Shown here piece after piece: positions 25,469 to 34,800 of a stretch of 52,402 nt of DNA. The stretch comes from an uncultured Aquimarina sp. (GTDB taxonomy: Bacteria; Bacteroidota; Bacteroidia; Flavobacteriales; Flavobacteriaceae). Position 1 is the first letter of the stretch. Each line of letters opens with the position of its first letter. The DNA lies in the NCBI GenBank assembly GCA_947503135.1, contig CANNCQ010000017.1:1-52402 (forward strand), written 5' to 3'. The notes under the pieces are model-generated. The model made no database searches. It saw only the letters and a program-made list of their open reading frames with translations, and was not told where the DNA came from. The position numbers were made by a program, and so were the translations under genes.

Positions 25469-26362
25469 CTAGCTCTTTTGGTTATACCCAAAACGCTTTA
25501 ACTGATTTTGATTACTCCTCCAATTCTTATTAACTTTAACAAACAACTCGATGTATATTTGTTTTCCAAAAAACTTCTCTAAATCCTTTCGAGCTTCCTG
25601 TCCTACACGCTTTATAGCACTACCTTTGTGGCCTATGATTATTCCTTTTTGAGTTTCACGCTCAACCATTATTATCGAATTTATTCTGATAATATTTTCG
25701 TCTTCAACAAAAGACTCAGTGACCACTTCTACCGCATAAGGAATTTCCTTTTTATAATGCAAAAGAATTTTTTCTCTAATAGATTCATTTACAAAAAAAC
25801 GTTCGGGCTTATCCGTAAGTTGGTCTTTAGGGTAAAAAGCAGGTGACTCGGGCAATAATTGCAAAATCTTTTCAAAAACAATTTGAATATTAAATTTTTG
25901 TAATGCTGAAATTGGCAATAATTCAGCATTAGGCACTTTATTAGTCCAATATTGTACTTGTTCCTCTAAAGTTTCTTGGTTAGAAGAGTCAATTTTATTT
26001 AAAAGAAGTAGTACAGGAATACGGGAATTGTTTATTTTTTTAAAAAAAGCCTCGTCTTTAAGTTCTTTTTCTCCTATTTCAACCATATATATAAGCACGT
26101 CAGCATCTTCGAAAGCAGACTTAACAAAATCCATCATTGAAGCTTGTAACTCATAAGCAGGCTTAATGATACCCGGAGTATCCGAAAAGATTACTTGAAA
26201 ATCATCTCCATTCACTATTCCTAAAATACGATGCCTTGTTGTTTGAGCTTTGGAAGTTATTATAGATAGCTTTTCACCCGTTAAGGCATTCATTAATGTT
26301 GATTTACCAACATTAGGATTCCCTATAATATTTACAAAACCAGCTTTATGTATAGTGCTCAT
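25469..26362 (-). CDS. era: GTPase Era
   Basis: 297 residues. G1 is GNPNVGKS (14-21), G3 DTPG, G4 NKID, and the C-terminal KH domain contains GIIIGHKGSAIKRVGQEARKD split by the GxxG loop. Binds 16S rRNA in 30S maturation. It precedes der on the same strand, a GTPase pair usual in this phylum. Confidence 0.97.
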   Translation of the reverse strand: MSTIHKAGFVNIIGNPNVGKSTLMNALTGEKLSIITSKAQTTRHRILGIVNGDDFQVIFSDTPGIIKPAYELQASMMDFVKSAFEDADVLIYMVEIGEKELKDEAFFKKINNSRIPVLLLLNKIDSSNQETLEEQVQYWTNKVPNAELLPISALQKFNIQIVFEKILQLLPESPAFYPKDQLTDKPERFFVNESIREKILLHYKKEIPYAVEVVTESFVEDENIIRINSIIMVERETQKGIIIGHKGSAIKRVGQEARKDLEKFFGKQIYIELFVKVNKNWRSNQNQLKRFGYNQKS

Positions 26363-26789
26363 TGTTTAGTATTTATTATGCAAAAATAAAGCTTTCATTA
26401 TAAGAAAAAGATAATCAAAGGATTTATATAGCCAGTCAATTTTTTTTAGCCTACTATGAATTTTTACCATAAAAACAAAAAACAACACTAAAAATTACTC
26501 CTTCAAACGGAATGTAACAGTTTTACTCTTAATTATGAATAAATAATGTTGTTTAATTAAGAAATTAGCAACAAAAATTAAATGCATTTTCTTTTATATT
26601 CCAACTTGAAGTGTATTTTAGCAAAGAATTTGAAGAATTTCTTTAAAAATATATTAAATATATAATTGTTATTCTTCAAAATTCAAATAATTAATTATAT
26701 TTAATAATGAGTTTTGTGAAGTTAATTATTATATAGTTAATTTGAATTCAACAACTTATATGTTTAACATCCCCGAAAAATAGTATATC
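26363..26789. other. AT-rich intergenic region with an inverted repeat
   Basis: This 427-base divergent gap holds a TATTTTTG box for era at 26381-26388 (minus strand) and an imperfect inverted repeat, GAATTTGAAGAAT at 26626-26638 against ATTCTTCAAAATTC at 26671-26684, with about 32 bases between arms. I see no coding frame, tRNA or TAnnTTTG box for the small plus-strand gene. Confidence 0.5.
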
Positions 26790-27014
26790 ATGACGTTAAT
26801 GGAAAGAGCTTTAGAATTTGAAGGAAGAAAACAAAGTTTTCAAACCACAAGTGATCGAATTGAAGCTTCAAGAGAAGTAAAGGCACTAATTCTAGATCTA
26901 AATCAAATATATAAAGAAACAAAGGAAGCTGAAATCATGGATTTAATGAAGCGCCTTACTGTTATCAAACAAAAAATAGAGAAACGCCTTAAGGGCCGAA
27001 AGTTAGACATCTAA
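26790..27014 (+). CDS. Small charged helical hypothetical protein
   Basis: 74 residues predicted to be almost entirely alpha-helical and coiled-coil-like (RIEASREVKALILDLNQIY, then MDLMKRLTVIKQKIEKRLKGRK), with a basic C-terminus. No family recognised. No signal peptide. It stands alone behind a 427-base AT-rich leader and is followed by a very strong palindromic terminator, which supports a real transcription unit. A second Met at position 4 is an alternative start. Confidence 0.6.
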   Translation: MTLMERALEFEGRKQSFQTTSDRIEASREVKALILDLNQIYKETKEAEIMDLMKRLTVIKQKIEKRLKGRKLDI

Positions 27015-27083
27015 TACCTTTTTAAGTGAAGGTGTATTAAGTTTATCTATTTACTCCGTTTGTAAATATTAAATTTCAACCTT

Positions 27084-27134
27084 AAAATAAAAGAGGGTTT
27101 AAATAATTAAATTATTTAAACCCTCTTTTATTTT
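27084..27134. terminator. Perfect 25-bp-arm palindrome, bidirectional terminator
   Basis: The arms are perfectly complementary around the single base 27109, with a GAGGG/CCCTC core and long A/T flanks, so a U-run follows the stem on either strand. It separates the convergent small helical gene and cytochrome oxidase subunit IV gene. Confidence 0.9.
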
Positions 27135-27154
27135 TTATTTATTAATTGTGTCCC

Positions 27155-27511
27155 TTAAAAATCCCAACTTTTATGTCCGTTTTGAAAAACTTCAAAAACA
27201 TACCCACCTTCATTTAATAAAATAAAAGACAAATAAATCATAAGGAATATGGCTGTCCAAACAACAGATCTTCTTAATCCTTTTGATTCCTCTTCCATAT
27301 GCATAAAAGCCCAAGTAATTAAATAAGCCTTATAAATTGTTAGGATTATAAATATCCAGTTTAACAATTTCATGTATGCTACTTTGGTGTTTAAAAACTC
27401 AGGTTTCCATATACCAAAAGCAACCTCTACAATTGTAACTATAGAAAGTAATGTAAATACTTTCCAAATTCTTTTTGTGTGCGATACGTGCTCTCCTGTT
27501 TCGTGTGCCAT
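27155..27511 (-). CDS. Cytochrome c oxidase subunit IV, prokaryotic type
   Basis: 118 residues with three membrane helices (about 15-37, 45-66, 80-101). The pattern RIWKVFTLLSIVTIVEVAFG followed by LLNWIFIILTIYKAYLITWAFMHM matches the small COX4/CtaF subunit. It supports assembly of the aa3-type oxidase in the inner membrane. Last gene of the ctaB-subunit III-subunit III-subunit IV run; 19 bases after the preceding gene. Confidence 0.9.
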   Translation of the reverse strand: MAHETGEHVSHTKRIWKVFTLLSIVTIVEVAFGIWKPEFLNTKVAYMKLLNWIFIILTIYKAYLITWAFMHMEEESKGLRRSVVWTAIFLMIYLSFILLNEGGYVFEVFQNGHKSWDF

Positions 27512-27530
27512 TTTGTAAAATAATACTGAA

Positions 27531-28517
27531 TTAAACTAAGTAGAAAAAAGTAAATACAAATACCCAAACTAAATCAACAAAGTGCCAATATAGCCCTACC
27601 TTTTCTACCATCTCATAACTCTTACGTTTTTCGTAGGTACCCACTAAAACATTAAGAAAAATAATAATATTAATAATTATACCTGAAACTACATGAAAAC
27701 CATGAAAACCAGTTATAAAGAAAAAGAAATTAGCAAATAAAGGGCTCCCATATTCATTCTTATACATATTAGCACCTTCAACAATACCGATAGCATCTTT
27801 TTTAAGTCTTGCTAATGACTCTTCTCTTGAAAGTACTGTTTTCTCACCTTTTTCATTAAGTATTTGAGTTCGCACCAATACATTTGGCTTAGACTCAAAC
27901 CCTTTAATAACCTCTTCTATAGTATAAGTAGGTAAATCTTTCTCGTCAGAATACCAAATACCATTCTTATTTTCGTGACGAGTTCGTGTTTTTGGCTCTG
28001 CAGTAGCAATTTCAGAAAGACCAACTCTGTGACCATCAACATCAACAAATTGATATATCTGACCTCCTTTAGTTTCTACCGCTCCATACTCTCCCTTTAT
28101 AAAGTTTTTCCACTCCCATGCTTGAGAACCTACAAATATAGCTCCTCCAATAATGGTTAAAAACATATAAATAATCACTTTATTTTTCTTCATTTGATGA
28201 CCTGCATCTACAGCTAACACCATAGTTACTGATGAAAATATCAGTATAAAAGTCATTAATGCCACATAATACATAGGGGCATTAACTCCATGTGCAAATG
28301 GAAAGTGATTGAAAACCTCATCGGCTATAGGCCATGAGTTAATAAATTTAAATCTTGAAAAACCGTAAGCCGCTAAAAAACCTGAAAATGTTAAAGCATC
28401 TGACAATATGAAAAACCACATCATCATTTTACCATAGCTTGCCTTTAAAGGCTGATTGCTTTCGCCTCCACCCCACACACTGTTTTCTGTGCCTGTTTTT
28501 ATAACAGTTGAATCCAT
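27531..28517 (-). CDS. Cytochrome c oxidase subunit III, long form
   Basis: 328 residues. The membrane helices of subunit III are split by a hydrophilic insert of about 120 residues (about 125-245: EYGAVETKGGQIYQFVDVDG, then SDEKDLPTYTIEEVIKGFE). After the insert come ANFFFFITGFHGFHVVSGI and the last helix pair ending YWHFVDLVWVFVFTFFYLV, the conserved C-terminus. I recall similar long forms in other Bacteroidota. It is the second subunit III gene of the cluster, and a -7 box at 28550-28557 may give it independent expression. Confidence 0.92.
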   Translation of the reverse strand: MDSTVIKTGTENSVWGGGESNQPLKASYGKMMMWFFILSDALTFSGFLAAYGFSRFKFINSWPIADEVFNHFPFAHGVNAPMYYVALMTFILIFSSVTMVLAVDAGHQMKKNKVIIYMFLTIIGGAIFVGSQAWEWKNFIKGEYGAVETKGGQIYQFVDVDGHRVGLSEIATAEPKTRTRHENKNGIWYSDEKDLPTYTIEEVIKGFESKPNVLVRTQILNEKGEKTVLSREESLARLKKDAIGIVEGANMYKNEYGSPLFANFFFFITGFHGFHVVSGIIINIIIFLNVLVGTYEKRKSYEMVEKVGLYWHFVDLVWVFVFTFFYLV

Positions 28518-28549
28518 AGAAGTTGAATAATAATTCGTTAATTGTTCGA

Positions 28550-28557
28550 CAAAAATA
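28550..28557 (-). promoter_or_regulatory. -7 box TATTTTTG before long subunit III
   Basis: The minus strand reads TATTTTTG 32 bases from the ATG at 28517, within the 108-base gap to the upstream subunit III gene. Confidence 0.4.
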
Positions 28558-28625
28558 AGGAATTATAGTTGTTGTACTTTAATATTCCTTAGTATTTATT
28601 TCTATTTAGTACGTTTCTAAAAAAA

Positions 28626-29207
28626 CTACCTTGTAAATAATAAAAAACAAAACAGATAAACCCACAATGCATCAACAAAATGCCAATACATGGCTGCTAA
28701 ATCTATCCCTAAATGATCCTCTTTAGTATATAATTTCTTAAAATGCTTAGCCCCTACTACAGAAAGTACGATAACACCTCCAAAAACATGTAGTAAATGC
28801 ACAAAAACTATAACATAAAGAAAAGAGGCATTGATATTAGCTCCTTTACCTGTAAAGCTATATCCTTGTTCATAAATACTACCAAATCCCATAAATTGTA
28901 GATAAACAAATGCAATAGCCATTACAAAAGTACTCACAAAGAACAATGTCGCCAGGGAGTGATTGTTGGAAACAGTCGCTTTTTTGAACAAATAGAAAAA
29001 AATACTACTTAAAAAAATTGTCCCTAAACTCACATAAAAAGCAGAAGGAAACTCGAAACCTCTAGTCCAATCATCTCTTTCACTACTTACAATGTAAGCG
29101 CTCGTTAACCCTGCAAAGGTCATGAACATACTAATCATAGAGAAAAGCATCATATTTTTCTTAGCCCTGTTATTCTTTTCTATAATTGATCCTGTTGTTA
29201 AATCCAT
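28626..29207 (-). CDS. Cytochrome c oxidase subunit III, short form
   Basis: 193 residues and five membrane helices. IVFVHLLHVFGGVIVLSVVG and the C-terminal YWHFVDALWVYLFCFLLF are subunit III hallmarks. Its start overlaps the 3' end of ctaB by 10 bases, so translation is coupled to heme O synthesis. Carrying a short and a long subunit III in tandem suggests both belong to one oxidase complex or serve assembly; the sequence does not decide. Confidence 0.93.
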   Translation of the reverse strand: MDLTTGSIIEKNNRAKKNMMLFSMISMFMTFAGLTSAYIVSSERDDWTRGFEFPSAFYVSLGTIFLSSIFFYLFKKATVSNNHSLATLFFVSTFVMAIAFVYLQFMGFGSIYEQGYSFTGKGANINASFLYVIVFVHLLHVFGGVIVLSVVGAKHFKKLYTKEDHLGIDLAAMYWHFVDALWVYLFCFLLFTR

Positions 29208-30100
29208 TGTGTTATTATTTTATCTAATACATAAATAATTTGTAATGCACTTATATAGAATACACTTACTAACATTAATTTTTTTGCTACCTCAGAAGTC
29301 CTCTCTTTAAATAAAATAACTGCCTTATATAACATCCAGAGCCCTAACAATAAAACTAGAACACCTGAGAGGGCGGTAATTTTCAAATCTCCTGTTTTAC
29401 CAAAAACAGGTATTATAGAACATAAAATAGTCCAAATAGTGTAGATGATTATTTGCTTGGCTGTTGTAGTATCTTTTTTACCAGTAGGAAGCATAAAGAA
29501 CCCTCCTCTTTCATAATCTTCGTACAAAAACCAACCAATTGCCCAAAAGTGTGGAAACTGCCAAAAAAATTGAATCATAAATAAAGTACCTGGCTCAATA
29601 CCAAATTCATTTGTTGCTGCTACCCATCCCAACATAAAAGGTATCGCTCCAGGAATAGCTCCAACAAAAACGGCCAATGGTGTTTTTGTTTTTAAAGGCG
29701 TATACAAACTTACATAACAAAATATAGAAACGGCACCAAACATGCAGGCTTTAGGGCTTAAATAATACAAGCTGGTTAACCCTATAATGGTTAAAACAAT
29801 TGCGATAGTCAATGCTGAATTTACAGAAATTCTTCCTGCTGGCACTGGCCTATCTTGAGTTCTAAACATTAGCTTGTCTAAGTCTTTCTCGATAACCTGA
29901 TTAAATGCATTAGAAGCCCCTACCATACAATAACCACCTATAGACAATATCACCAACCTTAAAACATCTAAAACTTCGGCTCCTAAAATATAACCTGCAA
30001 TTGAAGAAAAAAGCACACTTACTGCTAGCCTAACTTTTGTTAAGGCCGCAAAATCTTTTAAGAAAGAAGTTTCTGTTTGTTGAACTTGGACTATACTCAA
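29198..30100 (-). CDS. ctaB: Protoheme IX farnesyltransferase (heme O synthase)
   Basis: 300 residues and about nine membrane helices. The UbiA-superfamily prenyl-diphosphate site is NAFNQVIEKDLDKLMFRTQD (64-83), and the second acidic loop is YEDYERGGFFMLP. It adds farnesyl to heme b to make heme O, precursor of heme A for the oxidase encoded next to it, and draws on the mevalonate pathway for farnesyl diphosphate. A near-consensus promoter lies upstream. Confidence 0.95.
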   Translation of the reverse strand: MSIVQVQQTETSFLKDFAALTKVRLAVSVLFSSIAGYILGAEVLDVLRLVILSIGGYCMVGASNAFNQVIEKDLDKLMFRTQDRPVPAGRISVNSALTIAIVLTIIGLTSLYYLSPKACMFGAVSIFCYVSLYTPLKTKTPLAVFVGAIPGAIPFMLGWVAATNEFGIEPGTLFMIQFFWQFPHFWAIGWFLYEDYERGGFFMLPTGKKDTTTAKQIIIYTIWTILCSIIPVFGKTGDLKITALSGVLVLLLGLWMLYKAVILFKERTSEVAKKLMLVSVFYISALQIIYVLDKIITQWI

Positions 30101-30130
30101 AATTATTGTTTAAGGACTTTTTTTGGATGG

Positions 30131-30161
30131 CAAAGATACTCTATAAATGCATTCTCTACAA
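30131..30161 (-). promoter_or_regulatory. Promoter of the ctaB-cox operon (TTG-N20-TATCTTTG)
   Basis: On the minus strand TTG at 30161-30159 is followed after 20 bases by TATCTTTG at 30138-30131, matching both elements of the Bacteroidota housekeeping promoter. The ctaB ATG is 30 bases downstream. This is one of the two best promoter matches in the window. Confidence 0.7.
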
Positions 30162-30200
30162 TAAAGATAACTTCTATTAACAATTGTAAGTTATTTCCAT

Positions 30201-30234
30201 AAAAAAAGCCCAGCATAACTGCTGAGCTTTTTTT
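30201..30234 (-). terminator. Rho-independent terminator after tonB
   Basis: The stem AAAAAAAGC-CAGCA / TGCTG-GCTTTTTTT closes a TAAC loop with one C-A mismatch. It lies 20 bases past the tonB stop and ends in a T-run on the minus strand. Confidence 0.85.
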
Positions 30235-30253
30235 ATTTATTATCACATTCAAA

Positions 30254-30994
30254 TTAATCAATTCTGAACGTAATTGGCTTTGTGTAAATAACACCTACAG
30301 GCCTATTACGCTGTTTTGCCGGCTTCATTTGAGGCAATCCTTTAATCACTCGCTGAGCTTCTTGCTGTAATCTTGGATGAGGTGCACGTGCTTTAATATC
30401 AACAACTTTTCCTGTCTTATCTATTTTAAATTGAACAAAAATCTTTTGTATTCCTGTCAATCCTAATTCTTGACCTAAATCGGTATTAAATTTTCTTTGC
30501 ACCCATTTATCAATTTTCTTACTCATGCAGTTTTTACGCTTTAGAGCTCCTTTTTCTTTCTCACAACCCGGAAACAATGGTGCTTCTTGAATTAATGCAA
30601 ATGGCACATCGGAAATTTCTTCTTCTTCCCCTCCTGTATCTTCAACTTCGGAGAAATCAGGAACATCCTCAGGAATATCTTCCTCCTCTTCAACTTCTGT
30701 TTCTTCAAAAACAGTTTCTGGCTCAGGCTCCTTATCATCGATTACTTCAATAATCTCAATTGATGGTGGCGGTGGCGGTGGCGGTGGTGGTTTTCTAAAA
30801 ACCATTTTTGTAATCGGAATATCTTCTTCTATTTCCTCAATATATACTTCCTCTTCTTTTTCAGCTATTTCATTTTCGTAAGTTTTGTATTCGATACTTC
30901 GCCAAGTAAAAAACAGGACCAATACTAACCCTAATTGCAAAAAGAGTAAACTCTTGTTACGCAGGTCAACTTTTGGATTCTTTTTTAATTCCAT
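30254..30994 (-). CDS. tonB: Energy transducer TonB
   Basis: 246 residues from the Met starting ELKKNPKVDLRNKS; the longer frame lies partly in the VanZ-like gene. One membrane anchor (about 16-33) is followed by an acidic stretch, nine consecutive prolines (about 69-77), an acidic EETEVEEEEDIPED linker, and the TonB C-terminal domain (VQFKIDKTGKVVDIKARAPH, ending PVGVIYTKPITFRID). It transmits proton-motive force to outer-membrane TonB-dependent transporters. The acidic rather than Lys-Pro-rich linker is common in Bacteroidota. Confidence 0.92.
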   Translation of the reverse strand: MELKKNPKVDLRNKSLLFLQLGLVLVLFFTWRSIEYKTYENEIAEKEEEVYIEEIEEDIPITKMVFRKPPPPPPPPPSIEIIEVIDDKEPEPETVFEETEVEEEEDIPEDVPDFSEVEDTGGEEEEISDVPFALIQEAPLFPGCEKEKGALKRKNCMSKKIDKWVQRKFNTDLGQELGLTGIQKIFVQFKIDKTGKVVDIKARAPHPRLQQEAQRVIKGLPQMKPAKQRNRPVGVIYTKPITFRID

Positions 30995-31052
30995 AACTAA
31001 ATTTATAATTTGAAAAGCTAAAATAGATAATTTATTATCCATTTTAAAAATC

Positions 31053-31433
31053 TTAGACCCTCTTTTTTTGGATAAATTCAAAATAAATGTAAAAAAACAA
31101 CAAACCCATTACGGAACCCGCTGTATTTGCTAACATATCATAATAATCGAATTGTCTATATGATGTAAATACCCATTGACAAAATTCCATTACCACTCCA
31201 AAAGAAACACTCCATAGTAAACTAAAAAGAATACTGTTGTTGATTTTAACACCTTTTGCTTTTATTAAAAAAAAAGCCCATATAAAAGCAAAAACTGAAT
31301 AGGCTATAAAATGTCCTATTTTATCAGAATGGTTAACTTTCTGAGGAAAAATATTGATTGCAAATTTCCCCAAAGATGCCGCAATTATAAACAAGGTGTA
31401 CCCGTAAGCAAGCACCCGTAGCAGTCTAGCCAT
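31053..31433 (-). CDS. VanZ-like membrane protein
   Basis: 126 residues and four membrane helices. KVNHSDKIGHFIAYSVFAFIW and VMEFCQWVFTSYRQFDYYDMLAN are the conserved VanZ segments (DKxxHFxxY, ExxQ, RxxDxxDxxxN). VanZ in enterococci gives low-level teicoplanin resistance by an unknown route; most homologues have no known function. It overlaps the end of gcvH by 8 bases. Confidence 0.85.
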   Translation of the reverse strand: MARLLRVLAYGYTLFIIAASLGKFAINIFPQKVNHSDKIGHFIAYSVFAFIWAFFLIKAKGVKINNSILFSLLWSVSFGVVMEFCQWVFTSYRQFDYYDMLANTAGSVMGLLFFYIYFEFIQKKRV

Positions 31434-31803
31434 TTACTAGTTCTTTGTATTTTTCTACACTTAACAAACTTTCTACAGCTACCTCAGAAACCTTAGCTTT
31501 AATAATCCAGCCCTTACCGTACGGATCAGTATTAATTAATTCTGGATCATCCTCCAAAGCTTCATTAAACTCAAAAATTTCCCCCTCAATTGGCATAAAC
31601 AAGTCTGAAACCGTTTTTACCGCTTCTACAGATCCGAAAGTTTCATCTGCAGCAACTGTTTCATCCATTTGCTCAATATCAACATATACTATATCTCCAA
31701 GTTCGCTTTGAGCAAAATCTGTTATTCCTATGGTAGCAATACCGTCTTTAACCGACACCCAAGTATGTTCTTTTGTATACTGTAAATTTTCTGGTAAGTT
31801 CAT
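31426..31803 (-). CDS. gcvH: Glycine cleavage system H protein
   Basis: 125 residues, full length. The lipoyl-domain motif SVEAVKTVSDLFMP places the lipoylated lysine at K63. It shuttles the aminomethyl group between P and T proteins of glycine cleavage, whose genes are not in this window. It heads a gcvH-VanZ-tonB run and has a TAGTTTTG box at 31842-31849. Confidence 0.96.
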   Translation of the reverse strand: MNLPENLQYTKEHTWVSVKDGIATIGITDFAQSELGDIVYVDIEQMDETVAADETFGSVEAVKTVSDLFMPIEGEIFEFNEALEDDPELINTDPYGKGWIIKAKVSEVAVESLLSVEKYKELVNG

Positions 31804-31841
31804 GTGTATATATTTATATCTATAAAGTCGAAGTTAGTTTA

Positions 31842-31849
31842 CAAAACTA
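31842..31849 (-). promoter_or_regulatory. -7 box TAGTTTTG before gcvH
   Basis: The minus strand reads TAGTTTTG 38 bases upstream of the gcvH ATG, in the 48-base gap after the sprA stop. No -33 TTG at standard spacing. Confidence 0.4.
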
Positions 31850-31851
31850 AA

Positions 31852-34800
31852 TTAATTTCCAAAATTATATCTCAGAGTAAATCCAGACCGAATATTGGTC
31901 TGAGGAAAAGCTGTAGAAATAGCAAATCTTGAAAAAGTATGGTCATAAAAAAACAATGCTGTTAAATTTTTACTCAAAGCATAATCTGAGGTAAATCGAA
32001 TACTGTATATTGTTTGCCCTGCTGTAATTTGACTGTTATCGATATTCAAATTCCTAATAATTGTTTCATTTTGACGCAACGACAAATCGGCTTTCAAGTT
32101 AAGATCACTTTTAATAACTCTCTTTCTTCCTGAACCACCTAAACGAGTACTAAAGGTGATATCTTTAATTCGATATCCTAAGCCTAGGATATATTCTTGC
32201 CCTTGCACTTCTGTCAATAAATTGTTATCGAAACTAAAAGACAACGCTCTATCTCTTCTTAACTCTGTAGAAACCTTAACAGATCCTTTCGTTTCCAAGT
32301 CAACTTTAATTAATGGACTAAATTGTTCGGTTAAATTTACGTTTCCTAAAAGTAATTCATTTTTAAAATTACCCCCAGCATCTGTATCGCTACCCCTACC
32401 AAACTCTAAGTTGGTTTGATATTGGTTAATTGTGTAATTTGACTGATATGCATGACTTAAAGAAAATCGCTTGAAGCGCTTTTTAAACCATTTTTGTTTT
32501 TGCAAACCTGTATACCTAATATTCCAGTTAGGAAGTGGCAAATCTCTAAAAGCACCAGTTTTAACATCCTCAGCACTTGACCCCGAATAAGCCGCTAAAA
32601 ATGCTGGTAATAAAACTGCTTGGTTGTTTGGACCAAAACCATCAGGAAAACCATCGTTATTAGAATCTGCATCAGCAAACCCATCGTTATTAGAATCTGT
32701 AAAAGGATCAATCCCCCTATCTTGAGCAAGACGGTTTGCAATAATCAATCTATTATCACGAAATTGATCAAAAGTTGCTGAGTTAGCCTCGTTACTAGAC
32801 TGAAATGCTGTACCTAGTAATACCGTAGAAATACTAAAATTTCCAAAAGTATTTGGAGTTAAAGAGATATACTGCAAATCTTCATCAACCCTAAAATTCT
32901 CAATATAAGTTTCTGCCTGTGTACGATTACCTGTAATGTCAACTTTTAAGCCTTTCAGTAAATCAATCGTTCCTCTAAAGTCGATACGATCGGAGTTTCT
33001 ATTTTGATATTGCCCATTAAAATTATCGAAAGAAGTAATATAACCTCTACTTGCTGCACTTTGTCTTATATCGGACTGTCCACCGAAAGTAAATGCAGTA
33101 GAAGGCCTAAGTGTTCCAAAAAAACCAACATCATTAGTATATCCAGGAAGTATGGTTCCTGAATCTTTTTGATAATTAACATTTAATCTTTTTAAAGACG
33201 TCAATATTCCAACTACGGTATTATAAGCTTTAATTGACGGTTTCAGCTTCTTAGAAATTTTCTTTTTACGTGCACTAGCGGTCCTTGGTGCTATTTTCGG
33301 AGCGTTCTTATCCTCTATCCCCTTTATTTTTTTCTTTTTCTTCTTCTTTTTTGTATTTGAGGTACGCTTTACCAAACCGACACTTTTGTACAACTTATTT
33401 AAATCAAACGTACTGTTTAAGCGATGTACACTTGAGTTTTGTATCGTATTTCCTTGATCGGGAATAACTTCTCCATCCACCTCCAAATTTCTAAAAACCT
33501 CACTCCCCTTTAACCATTGAAAATCTCCTGTATAAGAATAAGAAGATTGAATAAACTCTAATCCCGGAAACTTTTTAAAAGGCAATTCATAATTAGCCTG
33601 AAGTGTTTGATTTAATTGATTTGGAATACCCGTTTCAAACAAACCATCCCATATCGATATACTTCTATCAACATTATTTTGCTCATCTACAAAATTGCGA
33701 ACTACCCTATTTGAATTGGCATTAAAATTAAAATTCAATGATTTTGTTAAATTAAATGCTAACGCATATTGCCAATTGAACAAATAATTTCTTTGTTGTA
33801 AAGCATCTATTTGAATATCGTTAGCAGATAAGGTAACGTCTCTAAATTTTTGTTCATTAAACGATCTATTAATTCCAGAAGTAAAACTGATATTTGTTGG
33901 TAATGGATTGATATTGAAATCTCTTAAAAACGATAAATGTTTACTTTTTAAAATCTTTACCTTTTTCAGAGGGCTTAATTCCAACGGGGCAAAAGAATAA
34001 TTATAAGTCCCATTTAGGTTAAAGGTTTGATCTATCCCTTCTTCTATTTCAAAATCTCTATGATCTGTTTGATTATAAGTACTTGAAAAACTAAAATTCT
34101 CTACATCATATGGCTTTGGAGCTTTATCACCTAAACGTTCTTTACGTAAACCAATAACACTTACACTTTGCCTTTTTGTGTATTCTGTTGATCTTTCTTC
34201 TATTTCCCTTTTTGTTTCAGAATTTGACGCTGCATCTAAAACATCTTCTAAAAGTAAATCTTGATTAAGCGGGTCGTATTGAGGTGTAATTAATTGCTCA
34301 CCCCTACTATAAGTTGTAGGTATTTTTATTCCCCATTTCTTAGGTAATAATTGCCCAACATTAACACTCGTTGTAAAATCATATTCTGCCAAATCTTCTT
34401 GACTACGCTCATTAGGTCCTTGTTCGATACTACCAAAACCTATAGTACTCTTTCTTCCTGAAACTGTGAAATTTGCAAAATCGGCTATATTAGCATCTAC
34501 ATTAGCTACAGCTGCCCAACCTCCTTCATTCTTAAGACCACTCAAACGCAATTCATTAAACCAAACTTGACCTGAAGCTCGCGATCCGTCACTTTTATTA
34601 TTTTTAACCCCCAACATTAACACGCGAACATTTCCGAAACTAGGATTTCCTTTAATCCCCACTCGAAATTCACCTATATTTTGATTTGCTGGAATAGCAT
34701 TTCCGTTTTCATCTAAAAAGTTCAACTCCGCTCTATTAAAATTTCTATTTGCAGAAACCTCAGCTTTTATGCTCTGTAGCAAACTTAATGGTACTTTTAA

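Noticed and set aside
30103..30294. Minus-strand frame of 63 codons between tonB and ctaB
   Set aside because: It spans the tonB terminator and the ctaB promoter and has no protein-like features.
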